Source: an uncultured Pelagibacteraceae bacterium (lineage in GTDB: Bacteria; Pseudomonadota; Alphaproteobacteria; Pelagibacterales; Pelagibacteraceae). From it: a stretch of 64,000 nt of DNA. Each line of letters begins with the position of its first letter. The stretch's first letter is position 1. The stretch lies in NCBI GenBank assembly GCA_902587315.1, contig CACIKW010000003.1, positions 1 to 64,000 of the forward strand. The letters are read 5' to 3'. Position numbers and translations under genes: made by a program. The notes beneath the pieces were generated by a model. The model ran no database searches, was not told where the DNA came from, and worked only from the letters and a program-made list of their open reading frames with translations. Below, piece by piece: positions 53,575 through 64,000 of this stretch.

Positions 53575-53986
53575 GGCTTCTTTTTTTAGAAATTTGTATA
53601 CCAACTGCTGAGCAATCTTTCATAATTTCTAATTTTTCTATCTGCAAAGTTATTTTATCAATTCTTTTATCTTTAAATAGCTCGTCAAAAACGTCTTCAG
53701 CCAAAGTTTCGAGAAAATTATAATGTTTGTTTTTAATAAGTTTTTTTATTAATTTTACAATTTTTGCATAATTAACAATTGATTTAATATCTTTATCGTT
53801 TGAAGGCTTTTTATCCTCATAGTTTATATCAAGATTAAATTTTACTTTTTGAGATTTGTTTTTTTCTTCCTCATTATATCCAAGTTTTAAATTTAATACT
53901 AAGTCCTTAATTAGAACTTTCTTTTCGTAATTAAAAAGATGTCTATTTTTATTTATTTTAACTAATTTTAAATTATTTTTTCTCAT
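53561..53986 (-). CDS. folB: Dihydroneopterin aldolase family protein FolB
   Basis: FolB acts in folate synthesis on dihydroneopterin. The 141-residue protein has a variable N-terminus of about 20 residues, then [30 protein letters not shown] and [17 protein letters not shown], which fit the tunnelling fold and its Glu and Lys site; the usual leading IGIY is replaced by LKLGY. It overlaps the SDR gene by 4 bases and uvrC by 14. The paralogue FolX (epimerase) is the alternative. Confidence 0.8.
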   Translation of the reverse strand: MRKNNLKLVKINKNRHLFNYEKKVLIKDLVLNLKLGYNEEEKNKSQKVKFNLDINYEDKKPSNDKDIKSIVNYAKIVKLIKKLIKNKHYNFLETLAEDVFDELFKDKRIDKITLQIEKLEIMKDCSAVGIQISKKRSHDRF

Positions 53987-54738
53987 TCTCTTACGTTAAT
54001 TATGTCTGGTGTTTGCCAATTTAAACTTTGACCACTATCAACAGCAATAACTTGTCCAGTAATTGATCTGTTTTTAATTAAAAAGTCAACAGCATTGCAA
54101 ATTTCCTTAACATCTACTTGTTTTTTTAATGGTGTCGACAAATATTGTTTTTTAAAGTGTTTTTCACTTTGTCTTTTATTTTTAATCGTAGGCCCTGGAG
54201 CTATTCCATTAACTCTAATCTTAGGAGCGAGGCTCATAGCACTAGTTTTCGTTAGAGTATACAAACCAGTTTTGCTAATTGTATAAGAAAAGAAAAATGG
54301 AGTTAGTTTAAAAACTCTTTGGTCTATTATATTTATAATATTGACATTATTTCCCTTGGTATTTTTTGCAAATTTCCTAGTTAATAAAGCCGGAGCTCTT
54401 AAGTTAGTTCTTAAGTGTCTACCCCAGCTATTTGTTGTAAAATTTTCTAACTTATCATTTTCAAACAATGAAGCATTATTTATTAAACAGTCAAAGTATT
54501 TTAATTTAGATTTAGAAAATTTTAATATCTTATTTAAATCAGTTTCTTTGTTTAAGTCACCTTTTACTAAATAAACTTTCGTTAATTTTTTAGATAATTC
54601 ATTCTTAAGTCTTTCAGCATTAACTTTAGATTTATTGTAGTGAATTACTATTTCTACTTCCGGACCTGACAATTTTCTAGCGATTGCTGCTCCAATTCTA
54701 TTAGCACCACCAGTTATAATTATTTTTTTTGCTTCCAT
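53983..54738 (-). CDS. Short-chain dehydrogenase, possibly FolM-like pteridine reductase
   Basis: An NAD(P)H-dependent SDR of 251 residues. The cofactor motif is TGGANRIG (an Arg in the loop, as in pteridine reductases and FolM), followed by NNASLFEND and the catalytic YTISK; NGIAPGP follows. It overlaps folB by 4 bases and uvrB by 19 bases. The folB link and the motif favour dihydrofolate or dihydromonapterin reduction, which is inference; no folA is seen in the window. Confidence 0.72.
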   Translation of the reverse strand: MEAKKIIITGGANRIGAAIARKLSGPEVEIVIHYNKSKVNAERLKNELSKKLTKVYLVKGDLNKETDLNKILKFSKSKLKYFDCLINNASLFENDKLENFTTNSWGRHLRTNLRAPALLTRKFAKNTKGNNVNIINIIDQRVFKLTPFFFSYTISKTGLYTLTKTSAMSLAPKIRVNGIAPGPTIKNKRQSEKHFKKQYLSTPLKKQVDVKEICNAVDFLIKNRSITGQVIAVDSGQSLNWQTPDIINVRE

Positions 54739-56891
54739 TTTCTCTTATCTTTCTTAACTTTTGTTCCAGGCATACCCATAGTAGATCTTCCTTTGGGATA
54801 CAATTTGTTTTTTAAATTATATTGTTTTACTTTTGGATTTAGAGTTATCTCTAGTTCCGTACTTTCCAATTTTCTAATTTCATCTCTTATTTTTGCTGCC
54901 TGTTCAAATTCTAAATTACTTGCCGCTTCTTTCATTTTATTATTTAATGCTTTCAAATGTTTTTTTAAATTTCCACCAATATTAGAGTCCTTACTTATTT
55001 TAACGTAATCCTTTTCATAAACAGATTCTAATATATCACTGATTTCTTTTTTTATTGTCTTTGCACTAATATTGTTCTTTTTATTATACTCAATTTGAAT
55101 AGTTCTTCTTCGATTTGTTTCTTTGATGGCTTTGTTAATACTTTTGGTTTTTTTATCAGCATAAAGAATAACTTTACCTTCCAAATTTCTTGCTGCTCTC
55201 CCAATAGTTTGTACTAAAGATCTTTCAGATCTCAAAAAACCTTCTTTGTCTGCATCTAAAATCGCAACCAAGGCACACTCAGGAATATCTAATCCTTCTC
55301 TTAAAAGGTTTATCCCAACCAACACATCAAAAACTCCCATTCTTAAATCTCTCATAATTTCAATTCTTTCAAGTGTATCTATATCTGAATGTAGGTATCT
55401 TACTTTAATTCCATTTTCGTGAAGATATTCAGTTAAATCTTCGGCCATTCTTTTTGTTAAAGTAGTTACCAATACTCTAAAATTTTTTTCCACTACTTTT
55501 TTACATTCGTGCATTAAATCATCAACCTGGTTTTTAGCTGGTCGTATCTCTACCTTCGGATCAATTAGTCCCGTAGGTCTAATTACCTGGTCAATAAATT
55601 TTCCTTTGGTCTGCTCTAATTCCCATGGACCAGGGGTTGCTGATACAAAAACTGTTTGAGTTCTCATTAAATTCCACTCTTCAAATTTTAATGGTCTATT
55701 GTCCATGCAAGATGGTAGTCTAAAACCATATTCTGCAAGCGTACTTTTTCTTGATCGGTCACCTTTAAACATCCCATTTAGCTGTGGTACAGTAACATGA
55801 GATTCATCTACAAAAATTAATGTATTATCAGGAAAGTATTCAAAAAGAGTAGGAGGAGGCTCCCCTGGCTTTCTTCCAGACAAAAATCTTGAATAATTTT
55901 CAATTCCAGCACACGATCCGGTAGCCTCTATCATTTCTAGATCAAACTTGGTTCTTTCTTCTAATCTTTGAGCTTCTAATAATTTATTATTTGATTTATG
56001 TTTTTTAAGAGTGATGTCCAATTCTTTTCTAATGTTAATAATTGCCTGCTCAACTGTTGGCTTAGGCGTTATATAGTGACTGTTGGCATAAATTTTAATT
56101 AAATTCAATTCTCTTACTTGATCTCCAGTTAAAGGATCAAACTCTTCTATTTTTTCAAGTTTATCTCCAAATAAACTAAGCCGCCATGCTCTATCTTCTA
56201 AATGAGATGGAAATATTTCTAAATATTCCCCTCTAGCTCTAAATGTTCCTCTATAAAAATTTTGATCATTTCTTTTGTACTGTAGAATTACTAATGACTT
56301 AATTATTTGTTCTCTATTGTATTCATTATTTCTTTGAAGTGTAATTGTCATTTTGCTGTATGCTTCAACTGAACCCAGTCCATAAATACATGAAACGCTA
56401 GCTACAATTAAAACATCATCTCTTTCGAGCAAAGATCTAGTTGCAGAGTGTCTCATTCTATCGATTTGTTCATTTATAGAAGCTTCTTTTTCTATATAAG
56501 TATCAGACCTTGGTACATAAGCTTCAGGTGTATAGTAATCATAATAAGACACAAAATATTCCACAGCATTATATGGAAAAAATAATTTCATTTCCCCATA
56601 AAGCTGAGCAGCCAAAGTTTTATTTGGTGCCAAAATTAATGCAGGTCTGTTCGTTTCTTCAATTACTTTTGCCATTGTAAATGTTTTTCCAGAGCCAGTC
56701 ACACCAAGAAGAACTTGATTAAATTCACCTTTTTTAGCACTTTGCACTAATTTTTTTATTGCTGCTGGTTGATCGCCAGCCGGCTTAAAGTCTGATTTAA
56801 TTTTAAATTTTTTACCACCCTCAAGTTTTCCACCAATTTGAGGATTTTTACTTTGAATATCTGTAATTAAATCTTGATAAGTATTTTGCAT
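54720..56891 (-). CDS. uvrB: Excinuclease ABC subunit B
   Basis: UvrB is the damage-verifying helicase-like subunit of nucleotide excision repair. In 723 residues the Walker [17 protein letters not shown], the beta-hairpin [20 protein letters not shown], the DESH box [11 protein letters not shown], helicase motif [11 protein letters not shown] and the C-terminal UVR motif [19 protein letters not shown] are all visible. The basic tail ends with KRKWKQKK. It is divergent from the aminotransferase by 36 bases. Confidence 0.96.
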   Translation of the reverse strand: MQNTYQDLITDIQSKNPQIGGKLEGGKKFKIKSDFKPAGDQPAAIKKLVQSAKKGEFNQVLLGVTGSGKTFTMAKVIEETNRPALILAPNKTLAAQLYGEMKLFFPYNAVEYFVSYYDYYTPEAYVPRSDTYIEKEASINEQIDRMRHSATRSLLERDDVLIVASVSCIYGLGSVEAYSKMTITLQRNNEYNREQIIKSLVILQYKRNDQNFYRGTFRARGEYLEIFPSHLEDRAWRLSLFGDKLEKIEEFDPLTGDQVRELNLIKIYANSHYITPKPTVEQAIINIRKELDITLKKHKSNNKLLEAQRLEERTKFDLEMIEATGSCAGIENYSRFLSGRKPGEPPPTLFEYFPDNTLIFVDESHVTVPQLNGMFKGDRSRKSTLAEYGFRLPSCMDNRPLKFEEWNLMRTQTVFVSATPGPWELEQTKGKFIDQVIRPTGLIDPKVEIRPAKNQVDDLMHECKKVVEKNFRVLVTTLTKRMAEDLTEYLHENGIKVRYLHSDIDTLERIEIMRDLRMGVFDVLVGINLLREGLDIPECALVAILDADKEGFLRSERSLVQTIGRAARNLEGKVILYADKKTKSINKAIKETNRRRTIQIEYNKKNNISAKTIKKEISDILESVYEKDYVKISKDSNIGGNLKKHLKALNNKMKEAASNLEFEQAAKIRDEIRKLESTELEITLNPKVKQYNLKNKLYPKGRSTMGMPGTKVKKDKRKWKQKK

Positions 56892-56915
56892 ATATTAAAC
56901 AAAGTAATAAAATAA

Positions 56916-58498
<1,583 letters not shown>

Positions 58499-58528
58499 AT
58501 TAATTGCTTTTTAACGATTTTAACCTTA

Positions 58529-59476
58529 TTAGCTATGCGACAAATGTTTTTCTGCTTCAAGAGCCGCCATACATCCCATTCCTGCAGCAGTAACGGCTTG
58601 TCTAAAAACTTTATCTTTAACATCTCCCGCGGCATAAACACCAGTTATATTTGTTTGAGTCGAGTCAGGTTTGGTAATTAAATAGCCTTCTTTATCCATT
58701 TCTAGCTGGCCTTTGAATAATTGGGTTGCTGGATCATGTCCAATTGCTATGAAGAGGCCATCTATTTTTAATTCTTCCACTTTATTTGTTTTTACATTTT
58801 TAATTTTTAAACCTTTGACATTTTTTGGTTCGCTATCTCCAAGTACTTCTTCAACTACACTATCCCAAATTATTTCTATCTTTTTATTAGCCTTTAATTT
58901 GCTTTGAAGTAGTTTTTCAGCTCTTAAAGCATTTCTTCTATGAATTAATTTTACTTTTGATGCAAATTTTGTAAGAAACATTGCTTCTTCAACAGCAGCA
59001 TTCCCACCGCCTACAACTGCAACTGTTTTATCTTTAAAGAAAAATCCATCGCAAGTCGCGCACGCAGAAACCCCAAATCCTCTAAATTTTTGTTCACTAT
59101 CTATGTTTAGCCATCTTGCCTGTGCTCCTGTTGAAATGATAATTGAGTCAGCAGTATATTTTTGACCACCATCTCCAATCGCTTCAAATGGTTTAGATTT
59201 AAGATTTACTGATGAAATATGATCTTCTATTATTTCGGTTCCAACAGCTTTTGCTTGATCTTTCATTTGTTCCATAAGCCAAGGTCCTTGAATAGCTTCA
59301 GCAAAACCCGGATAATTTTCCACGTCAGTCGTTGTAGTTAATTGACCCCCAGCTTCCATTCCAGAAACTAGCATAGGTTTTAACATTGCTCTAGCCGCGT
59401 AAACAGCAGCAGTATATCCAGCTGGGCCAGATCCAATTATTAACACTTTTGTGTGTTTAGTTGGATTTTGATTCAT
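58529..59476 (-). CDS. trxB: Thioredoxin-disulfide reductase
   Basis: TrxB reduces thioredoxin with NADPH. The 315-residue flavoprotein has the FAD motif IIGSGPAGYTAAVYAARA, the redox centre Cys-Ala-Thr-Cys in SACATCDGFFF, the NADPH motif VVGGGNAAVEEA, and the C-terminal AAGDVKDKVFRQAVTAAG. It is divergent from the ELM1-family gene by 21 bases. Confidence 0.96.
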   Translation of the reverse strand: MNQNPTKHTKVLIIGSGPAGYTAAVYAARAMLKPMLVSGMEAGGQLTTTTDVENYPGFAEAIQGPWLMEQMKDQAKAVGTEIIEDHISSVNLKSKPFEAIGDGGQKYTADSIIISTGAQARWLNIDSEQKFRGFGVSACATCDGFFFKDKTVAVVGGGNAAVEEAMFLTKFASKVKLIHRRNALRAEKLLQSKLKANKKIEIIWDSVVEEVLGDSEPKNVKGLKIKNVKTNKVEELKIDGLFIAIGHDPATQLFKGQLEMDKEGYLITKPDSTQTNITGVYAAGDVKDKVFRQAVTAAGMGCMAALEAEKHLSHS

Positions 59477-59497
59477 ATCAAAGCTATATAGTAATTA

Positions 59498-60436
59498 ATG
59501 AGCAAATTAAAAGGGTTATTGCTAACAGAAGGTTTACATGGAATGATAAGCCAGGTTGAGGGGTTAGCTAAAGAATTAGATCTAGATTATTTTCACGAAA
59601 AAATTGAATTAAATAGTTTTTGGAAATTTATACCGCCGAATCTAACGCCTATAAGTAAATTTGTATTTAAAAATCAACTACGCAGAAATTTTGACATAAT
59701 TATTTCTTGTGGAAGAAAAAGTGTTATTCCATCAATTTATTTAAAAAGAAATTCAAAAAAGAAAATAATTAACATTCATATACAAGATCCAAAAATATCT
59801 TTCGATAAATTTGATTTTATTGTGGCGCCAGATCATGATGGTTTAAAAGGACCAAACGTGTACACATCAAAAGGAGCCATACATTATTTAACTACAGAGG
59901 AAGTCAATGAAGCTAGAAATTATTTAGAGAATAAAATTGAGAAAAACAAAGATATAGTTTCTTTAATTTTAGGCGGTCCAACAAAACACTATGATTATTC
60001 CGATGCAAATATGATAAATATATTTTCAAAAATTAATAAAAATTTAATTGATAAAAATTTGCAATTAATCGTCGTTCGATCAAACAGAACTCCACAAAAA
60101 ACAATTAATCTTGCAAAAGAATATTTTAACAAAAGTCGTATAGTTATAGATAATCTAGATAAAAAAGCTTATTTATCTAGTCTTGCTTTATCAAAATATA
60201 TAGTAGTTACTTGTGATTCTAGTTCCATGATATCTGAAGCAGCACTAACTGGAAAACCAATTTATGTCGCAATGATACCTCCGCTTAAAAATGATAAAAG
60301 ATTTAAGAGGTTTAGAGATTTATTTGAAAAACTAAATATAACTAGAAATCTTGATAAAGAATTTGAGATTTGGAACTATGAAAAACTGAACGAAACAAAT
60401 AGGATTGCCTCAGAAATAAAAAAAAAGATAAGCTAA
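59498..60436 (+). CDS. ELM1 (mitochondrial fission ELM1/DUF1022) family protein
   Basis: The bacterial role is unknown; plant ELM1 recruits the fission GTPase DRP3 to mitochondria, and the fold resembles GT-B glycosyltransferases. The 312-residue protein has EGLHGMISQVEGLAKEL near the start, IHIQDPKISFDKFDFIVAP in the middle and TCDSSSMISEAALTGKPIYV late, the family pattern. The 2OG oxygenase gene begins directly after its stop, so they are likely co-expressed. An activated-sugar transfer to the envelope is a possible role. Confidence 0.8.
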   Translation: MSKLKGLLLTEGLHGMISQVEGLAKELDLDYFHEKIELNSFWKFIPPNLTPISKFVFKNQLRRNFDIIISCGRKSVIPSIYLKRNSKKKIINIHIQDPKISFDKFDFIVAPDHDGLKGPNVYTSKGAIHYLTTEEVNEARNYLENKIEKNKDIVSLILGGPTKHYDYSDANMINIFSKINKNLIDKNLQLIVVRSNRTPQKTINLAKEYFNKSRIVIDNLDKKAYLSSLALSKYIVVTCDSSSMISEAALTGKPIYVAMIPPLKNDKRFKRFRDLFEKLNITRNLDKEFEIWNYEKLNETNRIASEIKKKIS

Positions 60437-61102
60437 ATGTCATTTTTAAATTCAATATTAAAAAATTCAAAAAAATTTTATGAACCATTCACCCATTGGG
60501 AATTAAATAAACCTTTACATGAAGGAGCTATTCAAGAAATAACGAATGCTGATATAGCTAATCCTGCTGAACATAATCTGAAATATGATGGAACAAGAGC
60601 TATAGATGGAGGAGGGGGTAAATTTAGAGAGGGAATAAGTTCAGGTGGCCAAGCTTTAAAATTTAGATGTTTTATTACAAAAGAAAATTCAAAAAAGTTC
60701 CCAAATTTAACAAAATTTATTAACGAACTACAAAGTAAAAAAACTTATTTAGAAATATCTAAGCTAGTAAACAAAGATTTAACAAACTCTTATGTAAGAG
60801 TTGAAGTGATTTGTGATAGGAAAGGATTTTGGCTTAAGCCACATTGTGACATTAAAGAAAAATTAATTTCATGCTTACTATTTGTAAATAAATTCAATGA
60901 GAATGAAAATTTAGGAACAGATTTTTATGACAAGAATCTAAACAAAGTTAAAACTTTACCTTATAGAGATAATTATGGTTATTTTTTTTCCAGCGGTCCA
61001 AATACTTGGCATGGAATGGAAAAGAAAGATATTGTTAAAGAAAGACGTTGTCTTCAAGTAAATTATGTTACATTTAAAACTGATTGGAAAGTAAAAAATT
61101 AA
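60437..61102 (+). CDS. 2-oxoglutarate/Fe(II)-dependent oxygenase
   Basis: A putative 2OG-Fe(II) hydroxylase of 221 residues. The iron site is visible as His-x-Asp in KPHCDIKEK and the distal His in NTWHGMEKK, followed by the 2OG-binding Arg in [11 protein letters not shown]. The substrate is unknown. It starts directly after the ELM1-family stop, suggesting a shared pathway, and its stop interlocks with carB (TTAA). Confidence 0.78.
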   Translation: MSFLNSILKNSKKFYEPFTHWELNKPLHEGAIQEITNADIANPAEHNLKYDGTRAIDGGGGKFREGISSGGQALKFRCFITKENSKKFPNLTKFINELQSKKTYLEISKLVNKDLTNSYVRVEVICDRKGFWLKPHCDIKEKLISCLLFVNKFNENENLGTDFYDKNLNKVKTLPYRDNYGYFFSSGPNTWHGMEKKDIVKERRCLQVNYVTFKTDWKVKN

Positions 61103-64000
61103 ATTTCTTGTAAAGATTTGACTTCTATTTTTTTTGTTTTCAATGATTTAATAGCTTCTAAACAAGCATAAGCAGTTGACATATTCGTACAATAAGGAAC
61201 TTTATTTATTAAGGTTGATCTTCTTAATGATGTAGAGTCTTGGATACGATATGCGCGCTTTCCACCTCCAGTATTAATTACTAATGCAATTTTTTTTGCA
61301 TTTAATACATCAATAATGTGTGGAGAGCCTCCGCTTACTTTATTTATTTTTTTACATTTAATACCATTTTTAATAATTCTATTCGCGGTACCTTCAGTGC
61401 CACATAATGTAAAACCTAATTTTACTAATTGTTTTGCCAAATCTACTCCTTCATTTTTATGTCTATCTTTTAAAGAAATAAATGCTAATCCCTTAGTTGG
61501 TAAGGAATTTTGTGAAGCAATTTGACTTTTGGCGTATGCTAAACCAAAATCTTTATCTATTCCCATTACCTCTCCTGTTGATTTCATTTCAGGACCTAAT
61601 AAAACGTCAACATTTGGAAATTTATTAAATGGAAAAACTGCTTCTTTAACAGCAAACATGTTTTTATTTTTATTTTTTAAATTAAATTTTTTTAATTTTT
61701 CTCCAGCCATTATTCTTGAGGCAATTTTGGCTAGAGGAATTCCTTTAGCTTTAGAAACAAAAGGTACAGTTCTACTGGCTCTTGGATTAACCTCAATAAT
61801 ATAAATTTCATCATTTTTAATTGCAAACTGAACGTTCATAAAACCTTTGACTTTTAATGCTAATGCCAATTTTTTAGTTTGATTATTAATTTCATTGATT
61901 AATTCTTTCTTAATAGCGACTGGAGGGATACAGCAAGCTGAGTCACCAGAATGTATACCGGCTTCTTCAATGTGCTGCATAATTCCTGCAACAAAAACAT
62001 CTTTACCATCAGATATAGCATCAACATCTACTTCCATCGCGTTATTAATAAATCTATCAATTAAAATTGGATTATTGTCTGCAACTTTAAAAGCTTCTTC
62101 AATAAAATCTTTTAGCTGATTTTTTTCATAAACTATTTCCATAGCCCTACCTCCCAACACATAGGAAGGTCTCACAACAAGTGGCAACCCAATATCAGAT
62201 GCTATTTTTATAGCTTCTTTGTATGTTTTAGCTATTCCGCTATCTGCTTGTTTTAATTTTAATTTAATTAAAAGTTTTCTAAACCTATCTCTGTCTTCAG
62301 CCAAATCAATTGACGAATATTGAGTTCCTATAATTGGTAAAGCGTTATCATGAAGAAATTTTGCTAATTTAATGGGAGTTTGACCTCCAAATTGTGCAAT
62401 TATTCCTACCAAATTTCCTTTAAATTTTTCCTTTAATATTATGTTATGGACGTACTCTTCAATTAGAGGTTCAAAATATAATCTGTCACTTGTATCATAA
62501 TCAGTTGAAACAGTTTCTGGATTACAATTAATCATTATTGTTTCAAAACCAGCTTCTTTTAGAGAGTAGCTTGCCTGGCAGCAACAGTAGTCAAATTCAA
62601 TTCCTTGACCTATTCTATTTGGTCCACCACCCAAAATAATAATTTTATTTTTTTTAGAAGGGTTTGCTTCACATTCTGTATTTGTCGAAAAATTTCTTTG
62701 ATATGTTGAATACATATAGGGAGTAAAAGATTTAAATTCAGCAGCACATGTGTCGACTTTTTTAAATACTGGAAAAACTTTTAAAGCTATTCTCTTTCTT
62801 CTAACGATTTTTTCTTTTAAATTAGTTAACTGAGATAATTTTTTATCAGAAAATCCTATTGATTTAATTCTATTAAATTCATTAAAGTTTTTAGGTAAAC
62901 CTTTTTTAGAGATTTTATTTTCTTCCTCTACAATTTCTTTAATTTGTTCTAAGAACCAAGGGTCTACTTTTGATAATTTATATATTTTTTTTAAATTAAT
63001 TTTTTTACGTATTGCTTCTGCAATTAATAAAATTTTATTTGGGATATTAGTCTTTAATTTTTTTTCAATATCGTTCTTACTTAAATCAAAAATCCTGTCC
63101 AAACCTGAAAAACCTACTTCTAAAGATACCAATGCTTTTTGAAGAGATTCCTTAAAGTTTCTACCAATTGCCATTGCTTCACCAACAGATTTCATTGAGG
63201 TACCTAATATTGCAGGAGAATTGGAAAATTTTTCAAAAGTAAATCTTGGTATTTTAGTAACCACATAATCTATGGTTGGTTCAAAAGATGCGGGAGTAAC
63301 TTTAGTAATTTCATTTTTTAATTCATCAAGCGTGTAACCAATGGCAAGTTTTGCCGCAATTTTTGCAATTGGAAAACCTGTTGCTTTTGACGCAAGTGCT
63401 GAAGACCTAGAAACTCTTGGATTCATTTCTATAATTACCATTCTTCCGTTTTTTGGATTAATAGCAAACTGAACATTAGAGCCTCCAGTTTCTACTCCAA
63501 TTTTTCTTAAGCACGCAATAGATGCATTTCTCATAACCTGATATTCTTTGTCTGTAAGAGTTAGGGCGGGCGCTATAGTAATTGAATCTCCCGTGTGAAC
63601 ACCCATAGGATCTAAGTTTTCAATTGAACATATGATTATGCAGTTATCTTTTCTATCTCTAACAACTTCCATTTCAAATTCTTTCCATCCTTCCAGGCAT
63701 TCTTCTACTAAAACTTGATTTACTGGTGATGCATCAAGGCCTTCTCTAACACGTTTGAAAAAATCTTTTTTACTTTTGGCTATACCACTTCCAAGTCCGC
63801 CAAGAGTAAAAGCCGGTCTTATTATTGCGGGCAATCCAACTTTACTTAAGCATTTTTTTATTTGTTTAATATTATTAACGATTTCTGATTTTGGAAGATT
63901 TAATCCAATGTCACTCATATTTTTTCTAAATTTTTTTCTGTCCTCTGCGTTAGAAATAGCTTTTGAGTTTGCTCCGATTAGCTCAATTTTATATTTTTTG
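61099..64000 (-). CDS. carB: Carbamoyl-phosphate synthase large subunit (5' end outside window)
   Basis: CarB makes carbamoyl phosphate for arginine and pyrimidine synthesis. The frame is open to the window edge (966 residues visible; the segment [18 protein letters not shown] before the first internal Met belongs to the protein), so about 115 N-terminal residues are missing. Present are most of the first ATP-grasp half, the oligomerisation region, the second half beginning [17 protein letters not shown], and the MGS-like regulatory domain with [13 protein letters not shown]. Its stop interlocks with the 2OG oxygenase gene. Confidence 0.96.
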   Translation of the reverse strand, partial: KKYKIELIGANSKAISNAEDRKKFRKNMSDIGLNLPKSEIVNNIKQIKKCLSKVGLPAIIRPAFTLGGLGSGIAKSKKDFFKRVREGLDASPVNQVLVEECLEGWKEFEMEVVRDRKDNCIIICSIENLDPMGVHTGDSITIAPALTLTDKEYQVMRNASIACLRKIGVETGGSNVQFAINPKNGRMVIIEMNPRVSRSSALASKATGFPIAKIAAKLAIGYTLDELKNEITKVTPASFEPTIDYVVTKIPRFTFEKFSNSPAILGTSMKSVGEAMAIGRNFKESLQKALVSLEVGFSGLDRIFDLSKNDIEKKLKTNIPNKILLIAEAIRKKINLKKIYKLSKVDPWFLEQIKEIVEEENKISKKGLPKNFNEFNRIKSIGFSDKKLSQLTNLKEKIVRRKRIALKVFPVFKKVDTCAAEFKSFTPYMYSTYQRNFSTNTECEANPSKKNKIIILGGGPNRIGQGIEFDYCCCQASYSLKEAGFETIMINCNPETVSTDYDTSDRLYFEPLIEEYVHNIILKEKFKGNLVGIIAQFGGQTPIKLAKFLHDNALPIIGTQYSSIDLAEDRDRFRKLLIKLKLKQADSGIAKTYKEAIKIASDIGLPLVVRPSYVLGGRAMEIVYEKNQLKDFIEEAFKVADNNPILIDRFINNAMEVDVDAISDGKDVFVAGIMQHIEEAGIHSGDSACCIPPVAIKKELINEINNQTKKLALALKVKGFMNVQFAIKNDEIYIIEVNPRASRTVPFVSKAKGIPLAKIASRIMAGEKLKKFNLKNKNKNMFAVKEAVFPFNKFPNVDVLLGPEMKSTGEVMGIDKDFGLAYAKSQIASQNSLPTKGLAFISLKDRHKNEGVDLAKQLVKLGFTLCGTEGTANRIIKNGIKCKKINKVSGGSPHIIDVLNAKKIALVINTGGGKRAYRIQDSTSLRRSTLINKVPYCTNMSTAYACLEAIKSLKTKKIEVKSLQEI

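Noticed and set aside
58499-58528. Pho-box-like control of psiE
   Set aside because: No direct repeat of the pho-box type is visible in the short gap between trxB and psiE.

Overview
The window reads as a stretch of a streamlined, AT-rich marine alphaproteobacterium of the SAR11 type (Pelagibacterales); this is inferred from gene content and style, not from a database search. The signs are very low GC, almost no intergenic DNA (no gap above 120 bases, so no gene-free stretch over 300 bases), alphaproteobacterial gene neighbourhoods (cox genes next to thrC, ispH-thrB-rnhA, smc-dsbA-DUF721-mutY, prs-rplY-pth-ychF, pgeF-midA-lgt-ubiK), a CcrM-type methylase, and carotene/retinal genes of the kind that support a light-driven rhodopsin.

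Layout. 1-4.7 kb (minus): lipid A genes lpxK (cut by the window edge), waaA and msbA, then ubiA. 4.7-8.3 kb: DUF2721, a quinone reductase, pirin, rsmE and a SCO copper chaperone. 8.3-14.8 kb (mostly plus): an aa3-type cytochrome c oxidase locus with two subunit III-like proteins, a small HIG1-like protein, subunits II, I, III and IV, an unknown 87-residue membrane protein, ctaB and a short ctaG. 14.8-18.6 kb: thrC facing rnhA-thrB-ispH. 18.6-22.9 kb (minus): retinal module crtI-crtB-crtY-blh. 22.9-25.3 kb: F0 part of ATP synthase. 25.3-31.9 kb: a short SMC with no visible hinge, a DsbA-like protein, a DciA-like protein, mutY, a flavin monooxygenase and ccrM. 31.9-37.3 kb: rnhB, a 44-residue protein, a family-4-like uracil-DNA glycosylase, a TPR protein, ispE, tRNA-Gln and the CCA-adding enzyme. 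37.3-41.7 kb: greA, hemF, trmL, then petABC (cytochrome bc1). 41.7-47.8 kb: ychF, a broken pth, rplY, prs, pgeF, midA, lgt, ubiK. 47.8-51.2 kb: histidine kinase, response regulator and MarR regulator divergent from ilvE. 51.2-61 kb: pgsA, uvrC, folB, an SDR, uvrB, an aspartate aminotransferase, psiE, trxB, an ELM1-family protein and a 2OG-Fe(II) oxygenase. 61.1-64 kb: carB, cut by the window edge.

Together these genes cover aerobic energy conversion (bc1, cytochrome oxidase with its copper and heme assembly factors, F0, and the retinal precursor pathway fed by IspH), envelope synthesis, DNA repair (mutY, UDG, uvrB, uvrC) and cell-cycle methylation. It is mostly core genome; I see no mobile element, CRISPR array or defence island. 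The points most worth a second look are the hinge-less SMC, the interrupted pth, four GANTC methylation sites packed upstream of ccrM, back-to-back start codons of the DciA-like gene and mutY, interlocked stop codons at convergent gene pairs, tRNA-Gln ending three bases before the CCA-adding enzyme's start, and several small unassigned membrane proteins.
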